A stretch of 64,000 nt of DNA from Pictodentalium vernedei (taxonomy: Eukaryota > Mollusca > Scaphopoda > Dentaliida > Dentaliidae): the NCBI GenBank assembly GCA_031216915.1, contig CM062292.1:68002790-68066789 (forward strand), given 5' to 3'. Position numbers and translations under genes: made by a program. Positions 31,882 through 41,599 of the stretch are shown piece after piece (the stretch's first letter is position 1; the number at the start of each line of letters is the position of its first letter). A model generated the notes under the pieces. It did not search any database, was not told where the DNA came from, and saw only the letters and a program-made list of their open reading frames with translations.

Positions 31882-32115
31882 AATGATTCCTTGCTACCAA
31901 CAAGAGCAGCCTTAGTTTACCACAATTTTGTTCATATATAATTGTTTGTTACAATTTTATAAACAAATTTTTTTGTCTACAACCAGCTATTGTCTACTGT
32001 GTAAAGCCACTAAATTGGCTTACAGCACTTTTCAACAGAGCCATGAGCACGGGTAAGGAATATAACGGGGCAATTCTTACTCCTTCCCAAACAAAATGAT
32101 AACTAAAATTGACAA

Positions 32116-32348
32116 TTAACCTTTTACCTAACATGAAAAGCAGACAACACTTGCAAACAAAATTCTTGAATAACTAATTTTTTTCATTTTTTATCTCAAA
32201 AACATAGGTTATGACCCCTCATTGTTTGAGCTCGTTCCAAAGAGGGGTCATAACCTATGCTTTTGAGACAAAAAATAATGAAAATTAATTGCCGATTTTT
32301 GTGAATAGCACTGGCCAGTTTTGGCCGTTACATTGGGTAAAGGGTTAA
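32116..32348. mobile_element. Family B TTAA MITE, palindrome shortened
   Basis: TTAACCTTTTACCTAACATG to CATTGGGTAAAGGGTTAA. The central palindrome is reduced to CATTGTTTGAGCTCGTTCC. It is the arm 2 counterpart of 31440-31682. Confidence 0.88.
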
Positions 32349-32400
32349 CAAACTGAAAGGAAGATGAAATAATTCTAAAATGTGTTACTAAGTCACAGCT

Positions 32401-32799
32401 GGGGGCGCAGTGGCATTGTGGTAACCAGTTCTCGTCAGATCACTGAAGTTAAGCAATGTCGAGCCTGTTTAGTCCTTGGATGGGTGAACATCTAAGCGAT
32501 CGATTTGGGCTCCCACGTTGTGTCCTTGGACAAGGCATTTAACTCTGATTGTCCACATGGGGACATGATGATGCTGTGTACTAAGGCATACTACACGTCA
32601 ATGGGGAACATGTCTTCAATGAATCCAACACTGTCTGTGCTGCAGTGCAGAGTTACGATGTTGTGGAGCTGGCAGCTGCTCGTCGTTGCTTGGTGGTTCT
32701 CTCCGGGTACTTCGGCTTCCTCCACCCATAAAACTGTCACCGACACGATATGACCTTGGCTGTTAAAGTGTCGTTAAACCATAATAAATAATAATAATA
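32401..32799 (+). mobile_element. SINE with 5S rRNA-derived head (complete)
   Basis: Starts GGGGGCGCAGTGGCATTGTG, then the 5S-derived block: AACCAGTTCTCGTCAGATCA, CTGAAGTTAAGCAATGTCGA, GTTTAGTCCTTGGATGGGTG. Body TTGTGTCCTTGGACAAGGC, AAGGCATACTACACGTC, CTGTCTGTGCTGCAGTGC, CTTCGGCTTCCTCCACC; tail AAGTGTCGTTAAACCATAAT. Target duplication ACTAAGTCACAGCT (14 bp, exact) at 32387-32400 and 32800-32813. Confidence 0.95.
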
Positions 32800-32820
32800 A
32801 CTAAGTCACAGCTACTCACT

Positions 32821-33071
32821 TTAACCCTTTACCTAACATGAAAAGCAGACGACACTTGGAAAAAAAATTCTTGAATAACTAATTTTTTTCATTTTTTGTC
32901 TCAAAAACATAGGTTATGACCCCTCGTTGGAACGAGCTCGGCGAGCTCGTTCCAACGAGGGATCATAACCTATGTTTTTGAGACAAAAAATGAAAAAATA
33001 ATGAAAATTAATTGGCGATTTTTGAGAATAGCGCTGGCCGGTTTTGGCCGTTACGTTGGGTAAAGGGTTAA
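32821..33071. mobile_element. Palindromic TTAA MITE, family B (complete)
   Basis: TTAACCCTTTACCTAACATG to CGTTGGGTAAAGGGTTAA; centre GGAACGAGCTCGGCGAGCTC; arms nearly perfect (CAAAAACATAGGTTATGACC). Absent from arm 1 of the local duplication, so younger than it. Confidence 0.95.
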
Positions 33072-33205
33072 GTTCCAGATGACATAGGACCCTCAAATTA
33101 TTTTCTGCCTATAGTAAGTCTTCAGTTAAGTACACATCAACACAACACAATATGCAAGTGCAAATCTATTCCACAGATCCACTACAAACAGATATTTCTG
33201 CATTC

Positions 33206-33790
33206 TAATGTAAATATACCTTATTAATATTACTTCCTTCAAGTATACAGAGCATTTAAGTAAATTGCTGAGACACTCTATGAATGAACAGTTGACATGC
33301 TGCAGTTAAAATGACTTATCAAAAAAGATATTTTACAGAACACTACACAAACACACTACTGATATTTTGGCCCGGCACACTTGAGAGACAGATACAAACA
33401 CACATTTTTTTGATCTCTTAAATAAACTGCTGAGAAACTGAGAGCCTATTTCCATAATTACTGATGAATTTCAATGAAGTGGAACAAAACTTTGAACATA
33501 TGTCTCAAGGTGTCATTCATGTGGAATATAAAGTATAATAGAAAGGAAAAAATAGAATTTATTATTAAAACAGGGTGGTGTAAAATGTGCATGAACTTTG
33601 TATCACATCATTCACAGCTGATTCATTACATACACATATTATCAAACAGGCTTTTACCAAAGGAAACAGAGATGCTTTCAAGATGTTCAACTGTAGAAAA
33701 CTTTATGAATCTTATCTGATGATACATTATATAAATTTGCTACCAGAGTGTGTTTTGAACTGTTTTCATGGCCTTTACCTCAGTGCCAGA
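33206..33790. other. No feature recognised
   Basis: AT-rich, with frames of up to 81 codons but no recognisable family, palindrome or terminal repeat. Confidence 0.4.
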
Positions 33791-34428
33791 CAAGCCTGAA
33801 TATAAGCAGACTGTCATCTGCAAAATGAGGTCCGCAGAGGGTGAATTTGGTGATGCTACCCTGCACAGCAGGGTAGCATCACAAAATTTACCCTCTGTGA
33901 ACCTCAGTCTGAATCAAGTTCACAATTTATTTATTTATTTATTTATTTATTTATTTGTGTTTAGGGTCACATATTTCTGCACAATGTCTAATCATGACCG
34001 CGACAGTTTTACAGGTGGAGGAAACCGGAGTACCCGGAGAGAACCACCGAGCAATGGCGAGCAACTGTCAGCTCCCCAACATACTAACTCCACACAAGCA
34101 GGGTTAGCATTGGTTGAAGGCAAGTGCACCATCGACTTGCAGTACGCCTTAGTACACAACGCCACTGTGCCCCCACGTGTGCAATGGGGGTGAAGTGTCT
34201 TGCCAAAGGACACAACGCGGTTGCCGCAGGTGGGATTCGAACCGAGGACCTCTCGGCTTGCAGCTTGCACCTCTACCTACTGAGCCACCGCACCCCCATC
34301 AAGTTCACAAGCTAAAACAGAAAGATGTATCTAGAGGATAAATTGGCCCACTGTAGGGGATAGCATCAGCAAATGCACCCTCTGGGAACCTCACTTTGCA
34401 AATGACAGGTTGCTTATATTCAGACTTG
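33791..34428. mobile_element. Foldback MITE, family L (copy 2), split by a SINE
   Basis: Ends CAAGCCTGAATATAAGCAGA and GACAGGTTGCTTATATTCAG then ACTTG. Foldback GATGCTACCCTGCACAGCAG and complement at 33852-33881. Interrupted at 33925 by the SINE listed next. Confidence 0.88.
33926..34297 (-). mobile_element. tRNA-headed SINE (complete) inside family L
   Basis: Tail (TTTA)n and GTGTTTAGGGTCACATATTT; body ACAGGTGGAGGAAACCGGAG, CTAACTCCACACAAGCAGGG, TGCAGTACGCCTTAGTAC; head GGGATTCGAACCGAGGACC (B-box) and CTACCTACTGAGCCACCGCA (A-box complement). Exact 13-bp target duplication ATCAAGTTCACAA at 33913-33925 and 34298-34310. Confidence 0.95.
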
Positions 34429-34751
34429 GTGCCAGATGCTCATTTATTATGTGCCTATTACTTTTCCTCCAGTTCCATAAAATCTGCACAGAACATGCGT
34501 TGCATATGGATTTCCGCTGATGGCTCATCTTTCCACCAGACGTCATAGATCCATCAAAAGATCTGAACTCCGCCCATGTTTGTAATCGGCCAGTCGAAAT
34601 GTTGCATTCTGACCTAGATCAATTTGGAAGCTGCGGTGACAGCCAATAATTCAAAGACTTTGGTCAATAGAGAGTTTTAAAGGTTGAAATTGAATATTTA
34701 AATTAATGGATTTTATGACATAGAGGCCTGTTATAAACACAGACTGTCACG

Positions 34752-34876
34752 ATATGGGAATGCATTCGTCAATATAACACTCACTCCATCGCGGAAGGAT
34801 AGAACTTGAGGCTGCACCTCTTGTTCTATCATTCTGCACTGGTAGCCATGCCATATTGACGAATACATTCACACAT
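34752..34876. repeat. Imperfect foldback mistaken for an exon
   Basis: GAATGCATTCGTCAATAT at 34759 pairs with ATATTGACGAATACATTC near 34855, and inside it GGATAGAAC pairs with GTTCTATC. The minus strand across it is open and even has a CAG acceptor-like and GTGAGT donor-like sequence, but the foldback explains it better than a gene. Confidence 0.65.
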
Positions 34877-35216
34877 GATGTTCTGTGTATATCCCTTTTT
34901 CTGAATGCTGGAATTTTGGAGTTAGCTTCAATATACTCTTTAGGGTAGGCAGGGCTAGGATTACAAAAGTCTTCTTGCAATTTCCTAACATCGAGAATCT
35001 GGAAAGATGAACTTTTAAAGAAAATCACGGCTTGTTAAATATATTCATTTGAAATACTGTGCCGAAATATTTACACTGATTGCATGTGAAATTATTTCCT
35101 TTTTGACAACTCAATTCAGGTTATTTAGTGCAACAGCAATACAACAAATACATGGAATGGATACTGGGAGCAAAAATGTTTCATTGGCTCCAAAACACTA
35201 TTCTTTTATTTAGCAG

Positions 35217-35467
35217 ATAACCCTTTACCCAACACAGACGATATCAAAATTTATTATTTTAAATATTTGTAAAAAATTTTTCAAACAATTTCAACAAAAC
35301 CATATCACGTGAAACCCTCATTGGAACAAACACTTGACAAGCTCATTCCAATGAGGGGATCACATGATATGGTTTTGTAGAATTTGTTTGCAATATAATA
35401 TTTTTTCAGCTGCTGAATTTGCATGTTACGCGGGCGGATGTGGTCGATTCGCTGGGTAAAGGGTTAA
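35217..35467. mobile_element. Palindromic TTAA MITE, family A (inverted)
   Basis: AACCCTTTACCCAACACAGA (flank ATAA) to TCGCTGGGTAAAGGGTTAA. Arms CCATATCACGTG / CACATGATATGG, with centre somewhat decayed (GGAACAAACACTTGACAAGC). Confidence 0.88.
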
Positions 35468-35487
35468 AAGGTCCAGGAAATGAAATA

Positions 35488-35600
35488 CAGTGGGGCCAAC
35501 TTAACTGTATATCTCTTAATTGAATAACCCTATTAAATGAATATAACTTCCAACACCAAACCATTTACCATACCTTCAGTACAAATTGTACCTGTTCTTT
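35488..35600. mobile_element. Family J MITE, partial
   Basis: ACAGTGGGGCCAACTTAACT, TATCTCTTAATTGAATAACC and CAAACCATTTACCATACC match the J right half. It is truncated where a family M SINE tail begins. Confidence 0.75.
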
Positions 35601-35825
35601 ATTTATTAATTTATTTAGTTATTGGTTTTTAAGAACACATATTTCTGCACAATGGCTAATCGTGACCGCAACATGGATATAAAGTCAAGTCCATCCAATC
35701 GTTTATACCCACATTGCCCATTAAAAAGGACTTCCACCCCAGGCACTGGGCACCGCGTCCAACTTTACCAGTAAAGCTGCGCTTGTTTATCACAGTAAGA
35801 AGTAGTGATTAACGGATGTTTGGCA
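35597..35825 (-). mobile_element. SINE-like repeat, family M
   Basis: Plus-strand TTTATTTATTAATTTATTTAG, CACATATTTCTGCACAATGG (shared tail), then GTGACCGCAACATGGATA, ACCCACATTGCCCATT, AGGACTTCCACCCCAGGCAC, AACTTTACCAGTAAAGC. Same body as 16515-16770. Confidence 0.72.
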
Positions 35826-36010
35826 TTATCGCATCTGACACTAGCAGATTTTAGGCCATCGTTTGACCATCGGTAGAGGTGTTTGAACATTGGTCCATGC
35901 TGATGGTTACATGGAACACCACTGGATCAAAATTGATTGTATTTACATTTGATGAATAATCTCATAGAGTTACAAACTTAACCAGAGGTCCTGTGAGCAA
36001 ACTCACAAAG

Positions 36011-36707
36011 TGATACCCCCCCCCCCCCCCCACGCCTAAAATGTATAAGTTAGATTATCTCCCCTTGGAAATGTCAGAACGGAATTATATTGCTTCAGGC
36101 ACATCTTCATATGGAGTTCTTCCATTGTGTAAAGTTTCATGAAAATTCTTCAAACGGTTTAGGAAGAGTTGTGCTTACAAGGATGGACAGACGGTATAAG
36201 TTAGATTATCTCCCCTTGGAAATGTCAGAACAGAATTATATTGCTTCATGCACATCTTCATATGGAGTTCTTGCATTGTGTAAAGTTTCATGAAAATTCT
36301 TCTAACGGTTTAGGAGGAGTTGCGCTTACAAGGATGGACAGATGGTATAAGTTAGATTATTTCCCCTTGGAAATGTCCGAACGGAATTATATTGCTTCCT
36401 GCACATCTTCATATGGAGTTCTTCCATTGTGTAAAGTTTCGTGAAAATTCTTCAAACGGTTTAGGAGGAGTTGCGCTTACAAGGATGGACAGACGGTATA
36501 AGTTAGATTATCTCCCCTTGGAAATGTCAGAACGGAATTATATTGCTTCATGCACATCTTCATATGGAGTTCTTCCATTGTGTAAAGTTTCATGAAAATT
36601 CTTCAAACGGTTTAGGAGTTGCGCTTGTAAGGATGGACAGATGGACAGACGGATGGACAGGGTGATTCCTATATACCCCCCAAACTTTGTTTGCGGGGGG
36701 TATAATA
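36011..36707 (+). mobile_element. Pearl/HINE-like element P4 with 151-bp units
   Basis: Left GATACCCCCC run, then almost four units of exactly 151 bp (AAGTTAGATTATCTCCCCTT, GAAATGTCAGAACGGAATT, TTCATATGGAGTTCTTCC, AAACGGTTTAGGAGGAGTTG), a GGACAGATGGACAGACGG microsatellite, and a 3' hairpin ATATACCCCCC-AAACTTTGTTTGC-GGGGGGTATA. The repeated frame of 67 codons at 36090, 36241 and 36392 is simply the unit read three times. Confidence 0.82.
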
Positions 36708-36841
36708 AGTTGCCACAATGACAATGATTGGCAGGAATCAAAATTGACCTAATCTCATTGATTGGTCTGATCTTCCTCTTAATTGCTGCTCATGACACAC
36801 ATGCCGCGTGTTGTGCGATGACTCTATGAAATGTGACACTG

Positions 36842-36911
36842 GCAGAAACAAGTTAACAGCGCCGCATCTTCAATCGTTGATCAAAGACGCTTCACTGTTA
36901 ACTTGTTTCCA
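36842..36911. repeat. Foldback
   Basis: GGCAGAAACAAGTTAACAGC and CACTGTTAACTTGTTTCCAC form arms; TTCAATCGTTGATCAAAGAC fills the centre. No terminal repeats assigned. Confidence 0.75.
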
Positions 36912-37109
36912 CTGATGTCGTATTTTTTATTTTAGTACACACACTGACATACTCTTGAGGTCAACAAACCAATCAACCTGACTGTACTGTAAAATTAACC
37001 CTGTTCTATGCTTTCTTAAACATACTACTCCTTTTGGTTGTTACTATCTGACATTGGCACTCATAACCGGCAGATTGTGTGCTCAAATAATCGCCAAGCA
37101 GATGACGGT

Positions 37110-37383
37110 GGCAAATCCTGTCCTTGGGCAAGGCACTTCATCCCGGTTACCTACATGGGGGGCATCATGATGCTGTGTGCTAGGGCGTACTGCACGTCAA
37201 TGGTGCAACCGCTGTAAACCTGCTTGAGCGGAGCTTGAACAGAGTTAAAATGTTGAGGAGCTGACAGTTGCTCATCGATGCTCGGTAGTTCTCTCCGGGT
37301 ACTCCAGCTTCCTCTACCTGTAAAACTGGCATGGTCATGATTAGCCATTGTGCATAAGTATGTGACCTTAAACAAATAAAATA
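37110..37383 (+). mobile_element. SINE, 5'-truncated
   Basis: CCTGTCCTTGGGCAAGGCAC, GGCGTACTGCACGTCAATGG, GAGCGGAGCTTGAACAGAGT, TCTCCGGGTACTCCAGCTTC, tail CCATTGTGCATAAGTATGTG. The GCTTGAACAGAGTTAAAATG block marks a subfamily shared with the SINE at 40948. Confidence 0.82.
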
Positions 37384-37384
37384 T

Positions 37385-38004
37385 TGTACTATGAGTGCAA
37401 CAAAACACTGTCTGCAATGCTTTAGCAGATGGTACCTTGTTGCACTTAAAGGGTGACTTGGTTAATTTGTTCTCATTTTCAATCAGATTCCATTTGGTAC
37501 TAAAATCTTTCATTTGGAACCAAAAAAATTAATTTCACACAAAAAAAAAATTCCACTTGGCATATAAAAAGTTTGGGCCAACAGGAACACTGAGACTAAC
37601 CAAAAATGATTTTTGGTAATTCCAAGATATCTGGTGTTACTTCAAGGACTTTCAGTATCTTAAAAATTGGCTGAATTTGAAGGCAATGTTCCCACCAGAG
37701 AGATCATAGTCGATCTAAAATGATTTTTGGACCTACACGAAGGGAATACCCAAAATCATTTTTGGACCTACAACAAGGGAATTTCAAGATAATCTGGTGT
37801 ACTTCAAGGACTTTCACAGTGCCTTAAAAATTGACTGAATTTGAAGGCAATGGTCTCACCAGAGTGATATTGGTCGATCCAGTGAATCCAATGCCCCAAA
37901 TTCTGCCAATCTCAATGTCCCCACATTCATCCTATCTGCAGCCCTAATGAAACATTATTTGTGTCTGTTACATAAGTTCACAAAATTGCTGATTTATTAC
38001 CTGG
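37385..38004. other. Diverged internal repeat, otherwise nothing
   Basis: CAAGGACTTTCA..TTAAAAATTG(G/A)CTGAATTTGAAGG occurs at ~37640 and ~37805, and AAAATCATTTTTGGACCTAC repeats nearby, so part of this stretch is an old ~165-bp duplication. No element ends or genes recognised. Confidence 0.5.
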
Positions 38005-38012
38005 GTGGAAAC

Positions 38013-38635
38013 TAGTGTTCTAACGATTACCAAAAATGGCCACTGACCGATTATCGGTTATTTGAGCTCACACTCAGCCAATTCCGATTGTAATACTGTG
38101 CACTACTAGACGAGTCAAGGCTTGAAAGAACTACATTAAACTGAACATATTTCACACTGTTAAACATCGTTCACTCAGGACGCAGTAAATGACCAGATGC
38201 GCACACTTGGGTGGTATACATGTCTCTCAAAGCCACGTGTACCGCCCAAGTGCGTGTGACTGGTCATTTTACTGTGGCCTGAGTCAGTGGAGTAGATCCT
38301 TCACTTTTCTGATATGAACTGGTGATTGCCACAAGTACGCTCAATTGTAAGCTTTACATGTTGTTGAACTTGTATATCCCGTAAAGGGGCATTTAGAGAA
38401 ATTAAGAATACACATTGTGGTTGTTTCTCAACTTTATTAAATGGTATCATTGACATCATTTTACATTAACAATTGAACAATTGCAGAAGATAATAAAATG
38501 TGGTTAATGAATCAATACAAAAAATGCTTGGCAACAATCAGTTGAACCGATGTTCCAGGAGTCGTTGCTGTTGTCATCCGATTGCCCACAATCAACCGAT
38601 TGGAGTGGCCGATTCTGATCATCGGTTGAATGCTA
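38013..38635. mobile_element. hAT-like MITE, family I (copy 3, complete)
   Basis: TAGTGTTCTAACGATTACC to ATCATCGGTTGAATGCTA, 623 bp, with exact 8-bp duplications GTGGAAAC at 38005-38012 and 38636-38643. Central palindrome CACTTGGGTGGTATACATG / CACGTGTACCGCCCAAGTG. Confidence 0.95.
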
Positions 38636-39072
38636 GTGGAAACTCCACCCCAGGTGTAGTTTTGTGATAATCCACTCTCCACCATCACTCTAAGTGAAAG
38701 ACCATTATATTTTTTTTTCAATCCACAGCTCTGTCAAGCATGTGATTTTATTATTACTTATTAGCTTTGAGTAGATCTGATCAGACTGTAAGTGCTTCTG
38801 GTTTACTATACAGGTTATTGAGGTCAACGACTCATGCAAGACTGTCAGCTGTGTCTCTATTATTCTTCAAATTATGTGGGCAAACAAAGAATATATACTA
38901 CTTAATAGGATCATATTGAAAAAGGCAAAAAGAATATCTTGGTATAATCTTACTTACAAACATATTACTTTGATAGAACACTGTCATAGGGTAAACACCT
39001 GATAACAGTATATCAAAAACAACCCATAAAACTGTGTTGGCCAATTTCAGCTTATACAACAATTTCACTGTT

Positions 39073-39322
39073 TTAACTGGTTGAGTTCGAAAAGCCACTA
39101 TCAGGGCTTTCAGAAAAATGCGGGAACCGGAGCAAAAGCCAACATTTTCACTACTCCTGTTTCATATTCAGTCAAACCCAAGTAATATTTTGTAAAAATA
39201 AATTTGTTTTATTACAAATTATTGGAGAGTGCCTGTGGGCGCTCTCCAATAATTTGTAATAAAACAAATTGTGAATAACAAATTCAGACCACCAAAAATA
39301 ATCTAGCCCTCAACTAGTTTAA
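39073..39322. mobile_element. TTAA MITE, family D (complete)
   Basis: TTAACTGGTTGAGTTCGAAA to AGCCCTCAACTAGTTTAA, centre ACAAATTATTGGAGAGTGCC / GGCGCTCTCCAATAATTTGT. 250 bp. Same orientation is reversed in the Q elements. Confidence 0.85.
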
Positions 39323-40283
39323 TTGCTGTCTTCACCATAAATTCAAGGATTGTGACAGTGGGGGTGGGAGGTGGGGTTATTGCAATCGCACAATTGTCAG
39401 AGCATTAGATTTTGATCGCAAACACTAGTGTTCAGTTCTACCTCTTCATTTAACATGATAAGAGTACAGGTTTGTGATATTTTTTTCAGGAATGATATTT
39501 CTTTTTCTGCTGTTACAAGAAAAAAAAAATTACTTAGGACTCCCTCACACCAAAATTGAGCCACAACTATGTTTTGAGAAACAGAAAAGAAATAAATTTG
39601 ACACAATTTACTGGATAATTTCTGTGCACAGCATTGGGCAGTTCAAACAATTTGCTGGGCAAAGAGTCAAATGTACAACAGACCTGTCATTTGAAAATTA
39701 CAAGAGAGTGATTTATACCATCCTGGGGTGAGGTTTTGCCCCTAACCCCATTAATATAGCATTCACTTCACTATGATGGGAAACCTTGTACAATGTAGCA
39801 TCCTTTGAAATATAAGGAAATATTGATTTTTGCTAAAATGTAGTTTTTTTGTAAATTTTTGAATCTTGATAAAGCACCTAGTCTTACTTTCTAGTGGGGG
39901 GAGCCATGGTCTGAAATCTTGGGGGACCATGCTAGTGAAGAGGGGGGGTCTCAGAACTGATGGCATTGTACTTGTACTGAGGGCAGGAAATCAAAAAACA
40001 TTATTTTCAGATTTGAGGGTGGGTGTCCCCCAACCCTCCTCATTTTTCTGACTTGCATTTACAGTATGTTTATGGAGGGGGGGGGGGGGGGGGGGGGGGA
40101 TTCGATGTGGGGGGAGGGTGTTTGGAATTTATTTTATGCAAAATTTTTCCAACTTAATTTCTATCAATCAAGATGAAACTGTGCATATGTTCCTGCAACA
40201 CTGTCCATATTTTATTTATCTTTTGAGCATTGTAAATTTGTGCCCCTCAACATTTTTTGAGCTTCCGCCACCTCTGCTGCTAA
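39323..40283. other. No clear element; poly-G at 40076-40099
   Basis: Contains low-complexity G tracts (AGTGGGGGGAGCC, GAAGAGGGGGGGTC, and ~24 G near 40080). The frame at 39474-39731 shows no family signature. Nothing else supported. Confidence 0.45.
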
Positions 40284-40855
40284 ATGAATATACTTCCAAA
40301 CACCAAACCATTTACCATAACTTTATATCATAAAACATGACCTTTTAATTGAAGTAAACTCCTGTTAATTAAATAACATATTTTGTAAAATGTTGAGAAA
40401 ATAATATCTTGACAATCACCAAATACTCCTTGTTTATATATCTACTTGGCCTCAGTACATCCCAAACTGACATTTAATCTATTATATCTTATTTGACAGA
40501 GCTCCTGGAATACAGAAAAGTGTCCAAAACCCCTCTTACTTGAATTCTTCTGTTAACTGGTAGCATGCTAAATTATTTTTGGTCCTTAAAATTTCTTTGT
40601 GCATCTTTGCCTTCTTACAATTTATGGGAAAGTGCCACTAGGCACTCTCCCATAAATTGTAACACGACATATCCTAAAAGATAAAATAATATAACTTCAA
40701 AGTTAATATGAAGCATAGCGACAGAATATGAAGCCTTTAAATTGTGGTACCGGCACTTCAGAATAAAGCTCAAATATGGGCTTCCAGCACTCTACTTGTT
40801 AACTGAATAATTTTCAGTGGCCAACTGACTATTCAATTAACAAGGTACCACTATA
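40284..40855. mobile_element. Family J MITE interrupted by a family D MITE
   Basis: AAATGAATATACTTCCAAAC, AACTCCTGTTAATTAAATAA, TTGGCCTCAGTACATCC, TATTATATCTTATTTGACAG, then half of the palindrome, and after the D insertion AACTGAATAATTTTCAGTGG to AACAAGGTACCACTATA. The left end and one palindrome arm are missing. Confidence 0.82.
40553..40802. mobile_element. TTAA MITE, family D, inside family J
   Basis: TTAACTGGTAGCATGCTAAA to CAGCACTCTACTTGTTAA, centre ACAATTTATGGGAAAGTGCC / GGCACTCTCCCATAAATTGT. The flank TCTG-TTAA and TTAA-CTGAATAATT join to the J sequence CTGTTAATTGAATAATT, so the target was J's own TTAA. Confidence 0.9.
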
Positions 40856-40947
40856 TAACGGCAACGGAATTTTGGTCTGATTTTTTCTTCACTCAGAATA
40901 CCTGCCTGGCAAGGATTTCTGAAAAATTTTATTTTTTAATCTCTTTA

Positions 40948-41266
40948 TTTATTTATTGGTGTTTAAGGTCACATACTTATGCATAATGGCTAATCGTGAC
41001 CGTGACAGTTTTATGGGTGGAGGAAGCCGGAGGACCCAGAGAGAACCACCGAGCATCGACGAGCAACTGTCTGCTTCTCAACATTCTTACTCTGTTCAAG
41101 CTCAGCTCAAGCAGGGTTACAGTGGTTGAAGACATGTGCACCATCGACATGCAGTACGCCTTAGTACATGGCATCATTGTGCCCCCATGTAGGTAACCAG
41201 GATGAAGTGCCTTGCCCAATGACATAACGTGGGTCATCCCGGATGGGGATCAAACTCTGTGATCCC
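40948..41266 (-). mobile_element. SINE (near-complete)
   Basis: Tail TTTATTTATTGGTGTTTAAG, CACATACTTATGCATAATGG; body AGCTCAGCTCAAGCAGGG, TGCAGTACGCCTTAGTAC, GAAGTGCCTTGCCCAATGAC; head ends GGGGATCAAACTCTGTGATC, a weak B-box. Exact target duplication TTTAATCTCTTTA at 40935-40947 and 41267-41279. Confidence 0.92.
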
Positions 41267-41435
41267 TTTAATCTCTTTAAAAGCTCAGGATTAGTCTCTG
41301 GGTCTGATATTGATTGAGAAGGAAACCAAGAAATAATACCCAGTAGTTATCCTCCAACTCCCATTGATTGGCTTCTGGGTCAGAACTGAGTACTCAAAAA
41401 ACAGAAAAGTGTCACAGGGATTTGTTTGGATGTTC

Positions 41436-41548
41436 AGATGGGCCGAATATGGGACCCTTTTCCAATGACATTTAGGCATGTTTTTTTTTTTCCAATTCCC
41501 AATCCCAGATTTTCCAATCTCAGTCTCCACTCAAACAAAAATAGGCCG
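41436..41548. mobile_element. Family G MITE, left-end fragment
   Basis: GGGCCGAATATGGGACCC, TTCCAATGACATTTAGGCAT, CAATCTCAGTCTCCACTC match the left arm of family G; the rest is absent. Confidence 0.7.
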
Positions 41549-41599
41549 ATAAAATCGTCAGATATGTACCTATACGCGCAACTAGTAGAAAGCTGTATA

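Larger units (their letters stand above)
32033..33205. repeat. Local segmental duplication, arm 2 (with two younger insertions)
   Basis: Same unit as 31341-31881, lengthened by the SINE at 32401-32799 and the B MITE at 32821-33071. The corresponding arm 1 sequence ACTAAGACACATCTACTCAC and CACTATAAGTTC are the undisturbed sites. Confidence 0.85.

Noticed and set aside
34747..35028. Minus-strand frame of 93 codons with a CAG acceptor-like start and GTGAGT donor-like site, resembling an exon.
   Set aside because: Half of it lies in an imperfect foldback (GAATGCATTCGTCAATAT and complement) typical of the mobile elements here, no neighbouring exon was found, and the protein is not recognisable.
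36090..36595. Three overlapping 67-codon frames with near-identical proteins.
   Set aside because: They are the 151-bp unit of a tandem array read in one frame; 151 is not a multiple of three, so each repeat changes frame and ends at the same stop.
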